Shown here: positions 8,469-16,353 of the stretch, in pieces
Layout: each line of letters opens with the position of its first letter
Position numbering within the stretch: the stretch's first letter is position 1
From: an uncultured Clostridia bacterium
GTDB taxonomy: Bacteria > Bacillota > Clostridia > TANB77 > CAG-508
DNA length: 37,822 bases
Assembly (NCBI GenBank): GCA_944386195.1
Contig: CALXAD010000018.1
Span: 1-37,822, forward strand
Reading direction: 5' to 3'
The notes under the pieces: generated by a model
The model's database searches: none
The model's input: only the letters and a program-made list of their open reading frames with translations
What the model was told of the DNA's origin: nothing
Made by a program: the position numbers and the translations under genes

Positions 8469-9653
8469 CTAATCTTTATGACTACATATATGTTTTCTTG
8501 TTATTTCCATTAAATCTAATTTTGTAAAACCTTCTACTTGTGTTTTACTTCTATCTCTCTTTAATTCTTCTTTTAATAATTCAACAATTTTTTGTTTATC
8601 TTCTTCATTTGACATATCTATATAATCTATAATTATAATTCCACCTGTATCTCTTAATCTTATTTGTTTTGCTATTTCTATAGTTGCTTCTTTATTTACT
8701 TTAAATATTGTTTGTTCTAAGTTGTTTTTCCCTGTATATTTTCCACTGTTTACATCTATTGCTGTTAATGCTTCTGTTTTATCTATTGTTATAAATCCAC
8801 CACATTTTAGCCAAACTTTTCTGTTTTGTGATTTTTCTATTTGTTTATTTATATCATAAGTTTCTAAAATATCTTTATTTTTTATTACTTCTATTTTTAT
8901 GTTTTTATATTCGTTATTTTCCTTTATTAAATTCTCTAGATTTTTCTTTTCTTCATCGTCATTTACTGTTATTTTTTCTACTTCATTTTCGCTTAAGTCC
9001 ATTAGCATTTTTTCCACTAAATCTTCGCTTTTATATATAAGTTTTGCTTTATTACTTTTTGGTTCTATGCTTGTTTTTAATATTTTTTGCCAAATATTTT
9101 GAACTTTTTTTATATCTTCTATTATTTCTTTTTCCTTTCCTTCAGCTGATGTTCTAATTATTGCTCCATTATTTTTATTTAAGTTTTCTTTTACTATTTT
9201 TATTAGTCTTTCTTGTTCTTCTTTATTTTCTATTTTTTGTGAAATTGTTACTATGTCAGTATTTGGCATTAATACTATATATTTACTAGGTATAGTAATA
9301 TGTGTTGATACTCTTGCTCCTTTTTTTTGATTACTATCTTTTTTTACTTGCACTAATAATTTTTGTCCTGGCTTTATCAATTTTGATATATTAATATCAT
9401 CTTTTACTTTTTCTTTTGTTTCATCTACTTTAGGAAGTACGTCCTTTAAATGTATAAAACTATTTTTTTCTGTTCCTATATCTACAAATGCTGATTGCAT
9501 ACCAGGTATTATATCTTTTACAATTCCTAAATATATATTTCCTTCTCTTCTTAGAGTATCATTGTTTTCTTCATAATATTCTACTAAGTTTCCATTTTCT
9601 ACTAAAGCTATTTCTTTTTTATTTTCTTCTTTTTTTATAAATATTTCTGTCAT
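8469..9653 (-). CDS. rng: Ribonuclease E/G family protein, short C-terminus
   Basis: A 394-residue RNase E/G endoribonuclease for RNA processing and decay. An S1 domain spans about 38-115 (GNIYLGIVKDIIPGMQSA, FVDIG). The DNase I-like catalytic half has TAIDVNSGKYTG and GGIIIIDYIDM, whose aspartates are the metal ligands of the family. Bacterial RNase G is usually near 480 residues. This one ends at MEITRKHICSHKD, before the CPxCxG zinc-link and the small C-terminal domain that mediate dimer/tetramer assembly. The stop is followed after 16 bases by rimO, so the short end looks native and not caused by a frameshift (no CGG here). The ATG has an AAGGAAGG site. Same operon as pth and rimO. Confidence 0.88.
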   Translation of the reverse strand: MTEIFIKKEENKKEIALVENGNLVEYYEENNDTLRREGNIYLGIVKDIIPGMQSAFVDIGTEKNSFIHLKDVLPKVDETKEKVKDDINISKLIKPGQKLLVQVKKDSNQKKGARVSTHITIPSKYIVLMPNTDIVTISQKIENKEEQERLIKIVKENLNKNNGAIIRTSAEGKEKEIIEDIKKVQNIWQKILKTSIEPKSNKAKLIYKSEDLVEKMLMDLSENEVEKITVNDDEEKKNLENLIKENNEYKNIKIEVIKNKDILETYDINKQIEKSQNRKVWLKCGGFITIDKTEALTAIDVNSGKYTGKNNLEQTIFKVNKEATIEIAKQIRLRDTGGIIIIDYIDMSNEEDKQKIVELLKEELKRDRSKTQVEGFTKLDLMEITRKHICSHKD

Positions 9654-9671
9654 TTTTACCTTCCTTTGTTA

Positions 9672-10229
9672 TTATTTATTTAATTTATTCATTGCATTGT
9701 CCACGCCTACTTTTAAAATTTCCACAACTGCTTCTTTTGCCTTTTTTGTTGCTTCATCTAATATTTCTTTTTCTTCTTCTGGTATTGGTCCTATTACATA
9801 TTTTATAAAGTCATTATCTTTAGGTCTTCCTATTCCTACTCTTACTCTTGGAAAATCTTTTGTTCCTAAGTTTTCTACAACTGATTTCATTCCATTATGA
9901 GAACCAGGACCTCCCTTTTTTCTAATTTTTATTGTTCCTATTTCTATATCCATGTCATCATATATTACTATAACATTACTTGGTTCTATCTTATAGAAAT
10001 CTAAAACTTCTTTTATGCTCTCTCCACTTAAGTTCATATACGTTTGTGGTTTTAATAGAATTACTTTTTTACCTTCTATTGTTCCCATTCCATATAGTCC
10101 TTTATATTTCTTTTTATTTACTTCTATTCCATATTCTTTTGCTATTTTATTTATTGTATTAAATCCCATATTGTGTCTTGTATTTTCATATTCTTCTTCT
10201 GGATTTCCTAATCCTACTATTAGATACAT
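9672..10229 (-). CDS. pth: Peptidyl-tRNA hydrolase
   Basis: A 185-residue bacterial Pth, which recycles peptidyl-tRNAs released from stalled ribosomes. It begins MYLIVGLGNPEEEYENTRHN, with the catalytic His in NTRHNMGF (residue 19-20), Asn in TYMNLSG, Asp in IYDDMDIEIG and the GGPGSHNGMKS signature. Length is standard. It is the first gene of the operon with rng and rimO, behind a good σA promoter. If this organism frameshifts often at CGG, Pth would be a useful partner, but that is speculation. Confidence 0.96.
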   Translation of the reverse strand: MYLIVGLGNPEEEYENTRHNMGFNTINKIAKEYGIEVNKKKYKGLYGMGTIEGKKVILLKPQTYMNLSGESIKEVLDFYKIEPSNVIVIYDDMDIEIGTIKIRKKGGPGSHNGMKSVVENLGTKDFPRVRVGIGRPKDNDFIKYVIGPIPEEEKEILDEATKKAKEAVVEILKVGVDNAMNKLNK

Positions 10230-10261
10230 TTCTTTTTCTCCTATTTTTATTCTACCTATAT

Positions 10262-10290
10262 ATTTTACCCTGTTTTTTACATTTTTTCAA
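10262..10290 (-). promoter_or_regulatory. σA-type promoter of the pth operon
   Basis: On the minus strand TTGAAA (10290-10285) and TAAAAT (10267-10262) are 17 bases apart, about 32 bases before the pth ATG. Confidence 0.7.
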
Positions 10291-10343
10291 GCTTTTTAAA
10301 GTCTGTTTTTTAGGACGGAGCAAAAAAATTGTAATAAACAAAT

Positions 10344-10371
10344 ATAGAAGCACTAATTAAAGTACTTCTAT
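10344..10371 (-). terminator. Terminator after the prepilin/FGE-like gene
   Basis: Stem ATAGAAGTACT/AGTGCTTCTAT on the minus-strand RNA, 11 pairs including one G-U, just past the stop of the prepilin-like gene. The T-tract is imperfect. Confidence 0.6.
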
Positions 10372-10397
10372 GTTGTTTTAAACTACAATATTTCATT

Positions 10398-11706
10398 TTA
10401 TAAATATATTATTACACGACCTGATGCTCCAACATAGCTAACAGATCTTACTGCATTACGGTCATAAGCTTTTTCTTTTCCTCTATATGTATAACCAATA
10501 TAATTCTTTCCGTTTGATGCCTCTGTTGTCCATTCTAAATAATTTCCTGACATATCATTTATATTACACTTTTCATCTCCTGTTTCACCACAGTTTTTCC
10601 TTTCACTACTTACAACATTTTGCGTAGCATAATCTTCATCTCCACTGAATTTTTGTATAAATAATAGAGCTGTATCCCAAGCATAACTATTTATTAAGTC
10701 ACTATCATATTTACTAGTATTATACATATTTTTTAATTTTGGAGATTGAATTGGAGAATTTGGAACAAAAGTATATGCTCCAACTCCACTTACACAAGTA
10801 ATATTACCATTTGCATCTTGCCCCACTTCATATCTTCCTATATAAAATCCATTATTACTTGTTGCTTTTTCTATAAAATCCTTTAAATTCTTAGCTCTTC
10901 CGTCTTCACCATTTTTATCATATTCTTCTATAAATTGGGTATCATTATTTCCAATAATTGTTACTTCTTCTTGCCAATTTTCATATGTTTGTACAGGTGT
11001 TTCTCCGACTATTTGCAAAATCATATCTTCCCAAAGTAATTGTTGTTTTTGTTCCATTTTCATCAGTTATTATCTCTCCTACTGGCACCCATACAAATTG
11101 ACTTCCTACTGTTGCTGAATCCTCACCATTTGCACTTACATCTTCTATTATTATTCCTTTTGTTACATCATCATCTGGATTTACAACTTTAAATCCTGCT
11201 GGTACTACTAATTCGTTTCCATATTTATCTTGTGTTTTAGTATTATCTATTTCATTTCCTGTTATTTCTCCAATAGCTACTTTATTTTCATCATCTTGAC
11301 CTGAACCCACTCCTACTTCTGTTATAGCTCCACTTGAATTTATTTCATATTCTCTTTGGCTATCATTAAATTTTACTTTTATTGGACTTTCTCCACTTGC
11401 TGTAGCATCTACTTTATTAAATTCAAAATGCCTATTTAAATCTTCATAAGTTACTACTCCTCCAGCATTTTCTGTTTTTGCTCCATTATATGCTAAAGCT
11501 ATTTGCTCTTTCTCTTCTCCTATATCTGTTTGTTTACTTGCATTTTGCGCTTGAGTTAGTATTCCATTTTGCCCTGTTAACATTGCAATACTTACTCCAG
11601 CAAGAATTAGTAAAACAATTATTGTAATTACTAATGCAATTAAAGTAATACCTCCTGCTTGTTTTTTCATTTTTTTAATTTTGTCCTTTTCTTGTAGTTT
11701 TTTCAT
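10398..11706 (-). CDS. Prepilin-like protein with FGE/SUMF1-like C-terminal domain, +1 frameshift at CGG
   Basis: 435 residues after frame correction. The N-terminus has a lysine-rich leader, then GGITLIALVITIIVLLIL, a type IV prepilin-like processing and membrane segment, followed by NGILTQAQNA, a combination common in gut Clostridia. The remainder is extracellular: FVWVPVGEI, FYIGRYEVG, YAWDTALLF, NDMSGNYLEWT and a closing GRVIIYL resemble the formylglycine-generating/C-lectin-like fold seen in such surface proteins. The frame breaks at CGG (11007-11005) after AAT AGT; skipping the C gives Gly234 and continues into ETPVQTYE. Uncorrected translation stops at TGA about eight codons later. The ATG has GGAGG at 8 bases. 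A divergent HTH regulator lies upstream, with a palindrome between. Function likely surface display or adhesion (inference). Confidence 0.8.
11005..11007 (-). other. +1 frameshift site 2 (prepilin/FGE-like): AGT CGG A
   Basis: In-frame CGG on the minus strand. Skipping C joins the two reading frames at Gly234. Zero-frame TGA follows about eight codons later. Confidence 0.78.
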
Positions 11707-11766
11707 TAAAAATTCCTCCTTAGTTTTATTTTTTTATTAAATTTTCTAACCACATTTTTAAAAAGT

Positions 11767-11783
11767 GTGTATTAATTATACAC
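11767..11783. promoter_or_regulatory. Palindromic candidate operator between divergent genes
   Basis: GTGTATTAATTATACAC, a near-perfect palindrome, lies between the prepilin-like gene and the divergent HTH gene and contains a TATAAT-like -10 on the minus strand. It is a natural candidate site for the neighbouring HTH protein (inference). Confidence 0.45.
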
Positions 11784-11864
11784 AGTATAACACTAAAATT
11801 ATTATAAAATCAATAAAATATATAAAATTTTTATAATATTTTTATTTTTGATTTGGAGGACTTA

Positions 11865-12110
11865 ATGAAAAAGTTTAACGAAAACCGTAATATCATAGGT
11901 AATTTAATAAAAGAATATAGAGAAAAAAAACATTATTCTAAAATGGAATTATCCAGAAAATTAGAATTATTAGGAATTGAACTAGATAGATTTGAATTAT
12001 ATAAAATTGAAACAAATAAAAAAAGTGTTAAAGATTTTGAATTAATTGCATTATGTATTGTTTTAGATATTGATTTTGATGAATTAAAAAAGTTAATCGA
12101 AAATTATTAG
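11865..12110 (+). CDS. Small XRE-family HTH regulator
   Basis: An 81-residue protein that is essentially one Cro/CI-type helix-turn-helix domain: NLIKEYREKKHYSKMELSRK (helices 1-2), the LDRFELYKIET recognition segment and VKDFELIALCIVLDI. The start is ATG 11865, eight bases after GGAGG; a TTG four codons earlier lies inside the ribosome site. It is divergent from the prepilin/FGE-like gene across about 150 bases with a palindrome, so it may repress itself and that gene (inference). No ligand domain is present. Confidence 0.85.
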   Translation: MKKFNENRNIIGNLIKEYREKKHYSKMELSRKLELLGIELDRFELYKIETNKKSVKDFELIALCIVLDIDFDELKKLIENY

Positions 12111-12128
12111 AAGCATATTTGTGCTTCT
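12109..12128 (+). terminator. Terminator of the HTH gene
   Basis: Stem AGAAGCA/TGCTTCT with a 6-base loop, followed by ATTTTT, directly at the stop codon of the HTH gene. Confidence 0.75.
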
Positions 12129-12328
12129 ATTTTTATGTTATATTTTTACTTTATACTAAATATTTAGTATTTAATTGGCAAATATATTTTTATTTTATAT
12201 AATGCTATAAGTTTCTTGGACGCTCACCAAGACCTCTTAGGTTGTATTAGATAGTAACAAATTCTATTTGTTGTTATCAATTGCAACTTAAAGCAATTGG
12301 AAATTCAACGTAGGAGGTGAGCAAAAAA

Positions 12329-12570
12329 ATGGAGGTATCCTTACTTGCTGTAAAATACTTAGTACAGCTTTAATTTCTCTTATTATTGGTTTCGTTGTAT
12401 GCTTTTTAGATGTTTTAGGCTATAATACATATATACGTTTTCATAGTAATAAGAAAAAGATTGAAGTTAGTACTAGCTCAAACCAACTCCAATCTAAGAA
12501 ACACAAGAAATGCTTCGACCTTACACCTTTTATTTTATTGATTATTTTTTGTTTTATTCTTAATCAATAA
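12329..12570 (+). pseudogene. Small membrane ORF split by a -1 type shift
   Basis: A strong ribosome site (TAGGAGGTGAG) precedes ATG 12329, but that frame ends after 14 codons (MEVSLLAVKYLVQL, then TAA). The -1 frame continues without a stop for over 60 codons: LISLIIGFVVCFLDVLGYN, a lysine-rich middle, and a second hydrophobic segment ending FCFILNQ. Joining the frames at CTT-TAA (one T lost) would give one two-helix protein of about 80 residues. The 110 bases before it contain inverted repeats (CAATTGC/GCAATTG, AACAAAT/ATTTGTT). It could be a decayed gene, a small toxin-like peptide, or a leader peptide plus unread ORF. I do not recognise a family. No CGG is involved. Confidence 0.4.
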
Positions 12571-12585
12571 CTTTCAAAAGTATTA

Positions 12586-12757
12586 CTTTTACATTTAAAT
12601 TTTAACATCTATTTATTTGTCAATATTTTACTTATAAATATTTTTTAACTCTTTGTGAGTTTTAGTTATTAATTTTTTAGCTCCATCTTTAATCCTAATT
12701 ATTATAGTTTTTGGTCTGTTTATTATTTCTTTTACATCTAAATTTTAACATATATTT
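12586..12757. repeat. Pair of 29-base near-identical direct repeats in an intergenic gap
   Basis: Units at 12586-12614 and 12729-12757 share 27 of 29 bases (core TTAAATTTTAACAT / CTAAATTTTAACAT) and both run into a CAATATTTT segment. The 110 bases between them have a short stop-free stretch on the minus strand (IINRPKTIIIRIKDG) with no start codon. No gene is recognised between 12571 and 12784. Confidence 0.55.
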
Positions 12758-12784
12758 GACAATATTTTTATATATTTTTCCATA

Positions 12785-12808
12785 CAAAAAAGCACCTATA
12801 AAAGGTGC
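12785..12808 (-). terminator. Terminator of spoVG
   Basis: Minus-strand stem GCACCT/AGGTGC with a 5-base loop followed by TTTTTT, immediately past the spoVG stop. Confidence 0.8.
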
Positions 12809-12814
12809 CCTTTA

Positions 12815-13099
12815 TTATTTATTTTCTTCTGCTGATCCTTCTGTTTGTTCTGGAGCTTCATAAGCATCTAAGATAGCTTTTTGAATCTTCTCCCTTGTTT
12901 CAGCATTGATTGGATGAGCTATATCTTTGAATTCTCCGTTTGGAGTTTTTCTGCTAGGCATAGCTATAAATAATCCATTTTGACTTTCGATAACTTTAAT
13001 ATCATGTACTGCGAATTCGTTATCGAATGTTACAGAAGCAACAGCTTTCATTCTGTTCTCTGAATTTACTTTTCTTAAACGTACATCTGTGATTTGCAT
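12815..13099 (-). CDS. spoVG: SpoVG family RNA/DNA-binding regulator
   Basis: A 94-residue SpoVG protein: [14 protein letters not shown], then [35 protein letters not shown] and [16 protein letters not shown] are diagnostic. SpoVG proteins bind nucleic acid and affect sporulation, division and envelope genes in Firmicutes. The C-terminal tail ([12 protein letters not shown]) is short and acidic as usual. It is monocistronic with its own terminator, and an inverted repeat lies in the 5' region. Adjacent to murC but on the opposite strand. Confidence 0.95.
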   Translation of the reverse strand: MQITDVRLRKVNSENRMKAVASVTFDNEFAVHDIKVIESQNGLFIAMPSRKTPNGEFKDIAHPINAETREKIQKAILDAYEAPEQTEGSAEENK

Positions 13100-13128
13100 T
13101 TAAAATGCACCTGCCTTCCTTAAGTTAT

Positions 13129-13158
13129 TTGTACATAGTCGTTTAATATTATGTACAA
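13129..13158. promoter_or_regulatory. Inverted repeat upstream of spoVG
   Basis: TTGTACATA (13129-13137) and TATGTACAA (13150-13158) form a perfect 9-bp inverted repeat with a 12-base loop, about 30 bases before the spoVG start. It may be an operator or an mRNA leader hairpin. No cognate regulator is known here. Confidence 0.4.
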
Positions 13159-13292
13159 TTATATTATTCTTCATAAATATATTTTTTCCTTCTTTTTTTT
13201 ACAAAAAAATTAAATCTTATTTTAAAATTTTATCTCTAGTAACATTTTATTAAAATTTATAGTATATTATAATATATTTTAAGCTTAAACTC

Positions 13293-13321
13293 TTGAAATT
13301 TTATAAATATAATTATATAAT
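13293..13321 (+). promoter_or_regulatory. σA-type promoter of murC
   Basis: TTGAAA (13293-13298) and TATAAT (13316-13321) with a 17-base spacer, 30 bases before the murC ATG. Confidence 0.75.
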
Positions 13322-13351
13322 TCGATATTATATACAAGGAGCGTGTTATTT

Positions 13352-14734
13352 ATGCCTAACATTGAACATATTAGAAAATATAAAAATATACATATGATAG
13401 GAATTGGTGGAATAAGCATGAGCGGTATTGCTGCTATTCTACAAAATTGGGGATTTAATGTTACAGGTTCTGATACATCAGATTCTGAAGCAGTTCAATT
13501 ATTATTAAAAAAAGGAATTAAAGTAGTTATTGGTCATAGTTTAGAAGATGTTGCAGGGTCTGACCTTGTAGTTTATTCTGCTGCAATAAAACAAGACGAT
13601 CCAGAAATTTTAGAAGCCAAAAGATTAAATATACCAACTATTGAAAGAGCTGATTTCTTAGGAGAAATTACTCGTTGTTATAAAGATACCATCTGTATTT
13701 CTGGAACACATGGTAAAACTACAACTACTTCTATGATTGCACTTTGTTTCTTAGAAGCTTTAAGAGACCCAAGTATTCAAGTTGGTGCTTTATTAAAACC
13801 AATAAACGGAAACTATCGTGTAGGAAATAGTGAGGATTTTATAATAGAAGCATGTGAATATGTAGAAAGCTTTTTAAAATTTAGTCCCAAAGCCGAAGTT
13901 ATTTTAAATATTGATAATGACCATTTAGATTATTTTAAAACTTTTGAAAATATAAAAAATGCTTTTATAAAATATGTAAAGCTTTTGCCAAATGATGGTA
14001 TTTTAATTACAAATGCTGATGATAAAAATTGCTTAGACCTACAAAAATATACTGTAGCTAAAACAATTACATATGGAATAGACAATCAAGATGCTGATTT
14101 TATAGCAAAAAATATCACATTTGATAATGACGGCTTTGCAGAATTTGATGTATATTATAAAGGTGGCTTCTTTACAAAAATAAAATTATCAGTACCTGGT
14201 CGTCACAATGTTTTAAATGCTTTAGCTTGTGTTGCTCTTTGTACTGAATACGGTATTGAAAGAAAGGATATACAAATTGCATTAGAAAGATTTACAGGTG
14301 CACATAGAAGATTCGAATTTAAAGGAAAGATTAGAGGAATTGCTAGTGTTTATGATGATTATGCACATCATCCAACAGAAATAAAAGCAACATATAATTC
14401 TCTTTGCAATAAAAAATATAATAAATCATGGGTTATTTTTCAACCACATACATATAGTAGAACTAAAACACTTCTTAATGATTTTGCAGAAGCTTTAAAA
14501 AACTTCGATAATATTATTATTTTAGATATTTATGCAGCAAGAGAAAAAAATAATCATGAAATTTCTTCTAAAGATTTAGTTAATAAAATTATTTCCTTAG
14601 GAAAAGATGCAAAATACATTCCTGATTTTAACGAATGTGCAGAATATGTAAAAAATAATGTTCAAAAAGATGATATTGTTGTTACTATTGGTGCTGGTAC
14701 TGTTACAAATATTGGTCCTATGCTAGTAGACTAA
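13352..14734 (+). CDS. murC: UDP-N-acetylmuramate-L-alanine ligase
   Basis: A 460-residue Mur ligase that adds L-Ala to UDP-MurNAc in the cytoplasmic stage of peptidoglycan synthesis. The N-terminal UDP-binding domain has MIGIGGISMSG; the ATP loop is ISGTHGKTTTTSM (about 115); FIIEACEYVESF and the metal/substrate motifs NIDNDHLDYF follow; the C-terminal domain has VYDDYAHHPTEI and FQPHTYSRT. The chosen ATG 13352 is 10 bases after AAGGAG; a GTG at 13343 is too close to that site. Its glycines and arginines include only out-of-frame CGG (AGC GGT, AAC GGA, GAC GGC, TAC GGT), and it is uninterrupted. Confidence 0.96.
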   Translation: MPNIEHIRKYKNIHMIGIGGISMSGIAAILQNWGFNVTGSDTSDSEAVQLLLKKGIKVVIGHSLEDVAGSDLVVYSAAIKQDDPEILEAKRLNIPTIERADFLGEITRCYKDTICISGTHGKTTTTSMIALCFLEALRDPSIQVGALLKPINGNYRVGNSEDFIIEACEYVESFLKFSPKAEVILNIDNDHLDYFKTFENIKNAFIKYVKLLPNDGILITNADDKNCLDLQKYTVAKTITYGIDNQDADFIAKNITFDNDGFAEFDVYYKGGFFTKIKLSVPGRHNVLNALACVALCTEYGIERKDIQIALERFTGAHRRFEFKGKIRGIASVYDDYAHHPTEIKATYNSLCNKKYNKSWVIFQPHTYSRTKTLLNDFAEALKNFDNIIILDIYAAREKNNHEISSKDLVNKIISLGKDAKYIPDFNECAEYVKNNVQKDDIVVTIGAGTVTNIGPMLVD

Positions 14735-14741
14735 AAAAATT

Positions 14742-14769
14742 GAGAGGAAAGCTAATTTGTTTTCCTCTC
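14742..14769. terminator. Bidirectional terminator between murC and fmt
   Basis: Perfect stem GAGAGGAAA/TTTCCTCTC followed by T-rich sequence, between convergent murC and fmt. Confidence 0.8.
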
Positions 14770-14775
14770 TTTTAT

Positions 14776-15729
14776 TTATTCAAATATACTATTTACTTCT
14801 ATTTTATTTCCTCTTAGAAAATCTTGTATTGGCATCCTTTTTGCATTTTCTCCTTGTATTTCTAATACTTTTATTACTCCATTTTTGGTTTTAATAAATA
14901 AACCATCTTTAGGGTTAGAAACAATTACAGTTCCATTTTTTAATTTTTCAACATCTTTAGCTTTTTCTTTATTTGTTGCAATTGCAACTTTCCAAAATTT
15001 TATTTTTTTACCATTTAAGAAGCTATAAGCCCCCATAATCGGATTTAATCCTCTTACTAAATTTTTTATTTCTCTAGCTGATTTATTTTCCCAATCTATT
15101 TTTGCCATCTTTTTATCAAGCATTGGTGCAACAGTAAAATTATCCCCTTGTTTTTCTCTTGGAGCACTTCCTTTTTCTATTTCTTTAAGAGTCTTTACTA
15201 AAAGCTCTCCTCCAATCTTTGATAACCTATTCCATAACTCCCCTGTTGTTTCGTCTTCACCTATTGTAACTTTTTCTTTTAAAATCATATCACCTGTGTC
15301 CATACCTTCATCCATATACATTGTTGTGATTCCTGTTTCTTTATCTCCATTTAATACTGCCCATTGAATAGGTGCAGCACCTCTATATTTTGGAAGCAAA
15401 GACCCATGAACATTAATACAACCTAATTTAGGAATTTCTAAAACTTCTTTAGGTAATATTTTTCCATAAGCTACAACACATATTATATCAGGATTCAATT
15501 TTTTTAATTCCTCTATAAATTCTATATTTTTCTTAACCTTTTCTGGTTGATATATTTCTAAACCTTTTTCTTTTGCAAATTCTTTAACTGGTGACTCAAC
15601 CATTTTCATTCCTCTACCTTTTGGTCTATCGGGATTAGTCACCACGGCTAATATTTCATAACCCGCATTATATACCGCTTCTAAACTCTCCTTTGCAAAG
15701 TCTGGAGTTCCCATAAAAATTAATTTCAT
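14776..15729 (-). CDS. fmt: Methionyl-tRNA formyltransferase
   Basis: A 317-residue enzyme that formylates initiator Met-tRNA using 10-formyl-THF. MKLIFMGTPDFA opens the Rossmann-like domain; the catalytic Asn-His-Asp set is seen in CINVHGSLLPKYRGAAPI and the SLLPK motif; DEGMDTGD follows, and the C-terminal OB-fold region begins about residue 207. The start is ATG 15729, preceded by GAAAGGAAAG; in-frame codons further upstream lie within a repeat element and lack a ribosome site. It follows def in the classic priA-def-fmt order. Confidence 0.95.
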   Translation of the reverse strand: MKLIFMGTPDFAKESLEAVYNAGYEILAVVTNPDRPKGRGMKMVESPVKEFAKEKGLEIYQPEKVKKNIEFIEELKKLNPDIICVVAYGKILPKEVLEIPKLGCINVHGSLLPKYRGAAPIQWAVLNGDKETGITTMYMDEGMDTGDMILKEKVTIGEDETTGELWNRLSKIGGELLVKTLKEIEKGSAPREKQGDNFTVAPMLDKKMAKIDWENKSAREIKNLVRGLNPIMGAYSFLNGKKIKFWKVAIATNKEKAKDVEKLKNGTVIVSNPKDGLFIKTKNGVIKVLEIQGENAKRMPIQDFLRGNKIEVNSIFE

Positions 15730-15753
15730 ATTACTTTCCTTTCTTAAAAGATG

Positions 15754-15808
15754 TGTCCCAAATTGGACAAAATGTCCAAAAAGAAACGTCCCCAATTGGA
15801 CAATTGGA
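15754..15808. repeat. Short palindromic repeat element between def and fmt
   Basis: The def-fmt gap contains repeated TTGGAC/GTCC words: TGGACAAAATGTCCA (15764-15778) is an imperfect palindrome, and CCAATTG and GTCCC/GTCCCC words recur. The make-up resembles the GGGAC...GTCCC REP-type elements scattered in many Firmicutes genomes (from memory). It separates two genes that are normally tightly packed. Confidence 0.5.
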
Positions 15809-16285
15809 CTATTCTTCTGGTTCTATGTATTCTAATGTTCCTGGTATTATTTTATCTATAAATAATTCTCCATTTAAGTGGTCTACTTCGTGTGCTATTG
15901 CTTGTGCTAGTAATTCCTTAGCGTGTACTCTCATTCTTTTTCCATTTCTATCTGTGTATTCTGCTACAACTTCAGCTGGTCTTATTACTTTTGCAAATTG
16001 ATTTGGAAAACTTAAGCAACCTTCTTCTACTTCCTGTTCACCTTTTGTTTTTATTATAATTGGATTTATTAATACTATTGGTCCCTTATCATCATATAAA
16101 TCTATTACAATTACTCTTTTTAATATTCCTACTTGTACTGCTGCTAATCCTACTCCATTATATTTATGCATTGTTTCTATCATATCATCAATCAAAGTTT
16201 GTAATTTATCGTCTATTACTTCTACTTCTCTTGATTTCTTTTTTAATATGTCGTCTCCTTCATATCTTAAATTTCTTATTGCCAT
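15809..16285 (-). CDS. def: Peptide deformylase
   Basis: A 158-residue metallo-enzyme that removes the N-formyl group from nascent proteins. Motif I reads GVGLAAVQVG (the common Pro of GxGLAAPQ is Val here), motif II EGCLSFP supplies the metal-binding Cys, and motif III AIAHEVDHLNG supplies the HExxH histidines and Glu. Length fits class I enzymes. The ATG follows GAAAGGAGATAGG. It lies between priA and fmt, as in many Firmicutes. The Pro-to-Val change in motif I occurs in some homologues and probably keeps activity (inference). Confidence 0.94.
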   Translation of the reverse strand: MAIRNLRYEGDDILKKKSREVEVIDDKLQTLIDDMIETMHKYNGVGLAAVQVGILKRVIVIDLYDDKGPIVLINPIIIKTKGEQEVEEGCLSFPNQFAKVIRPAEVVAEYTDRNGKRMRVHAKELLAQAIAHEVDHLNGELFIDKIIPGTLEYIEPEE

Positions 16286-16353
16286 TATCCTATCTCCTTT
16301 CTCTATATTGTTTTAATTTAATTTTAAATTTAAATTAGTTTATTTATTTGTAA

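Noticed and set aside
8469..8530. Short RNase G end as a product of a CGG frameshift
   Set aside because: No CGG near the end, and too little sequence remains before rimO to encode the missing domain.
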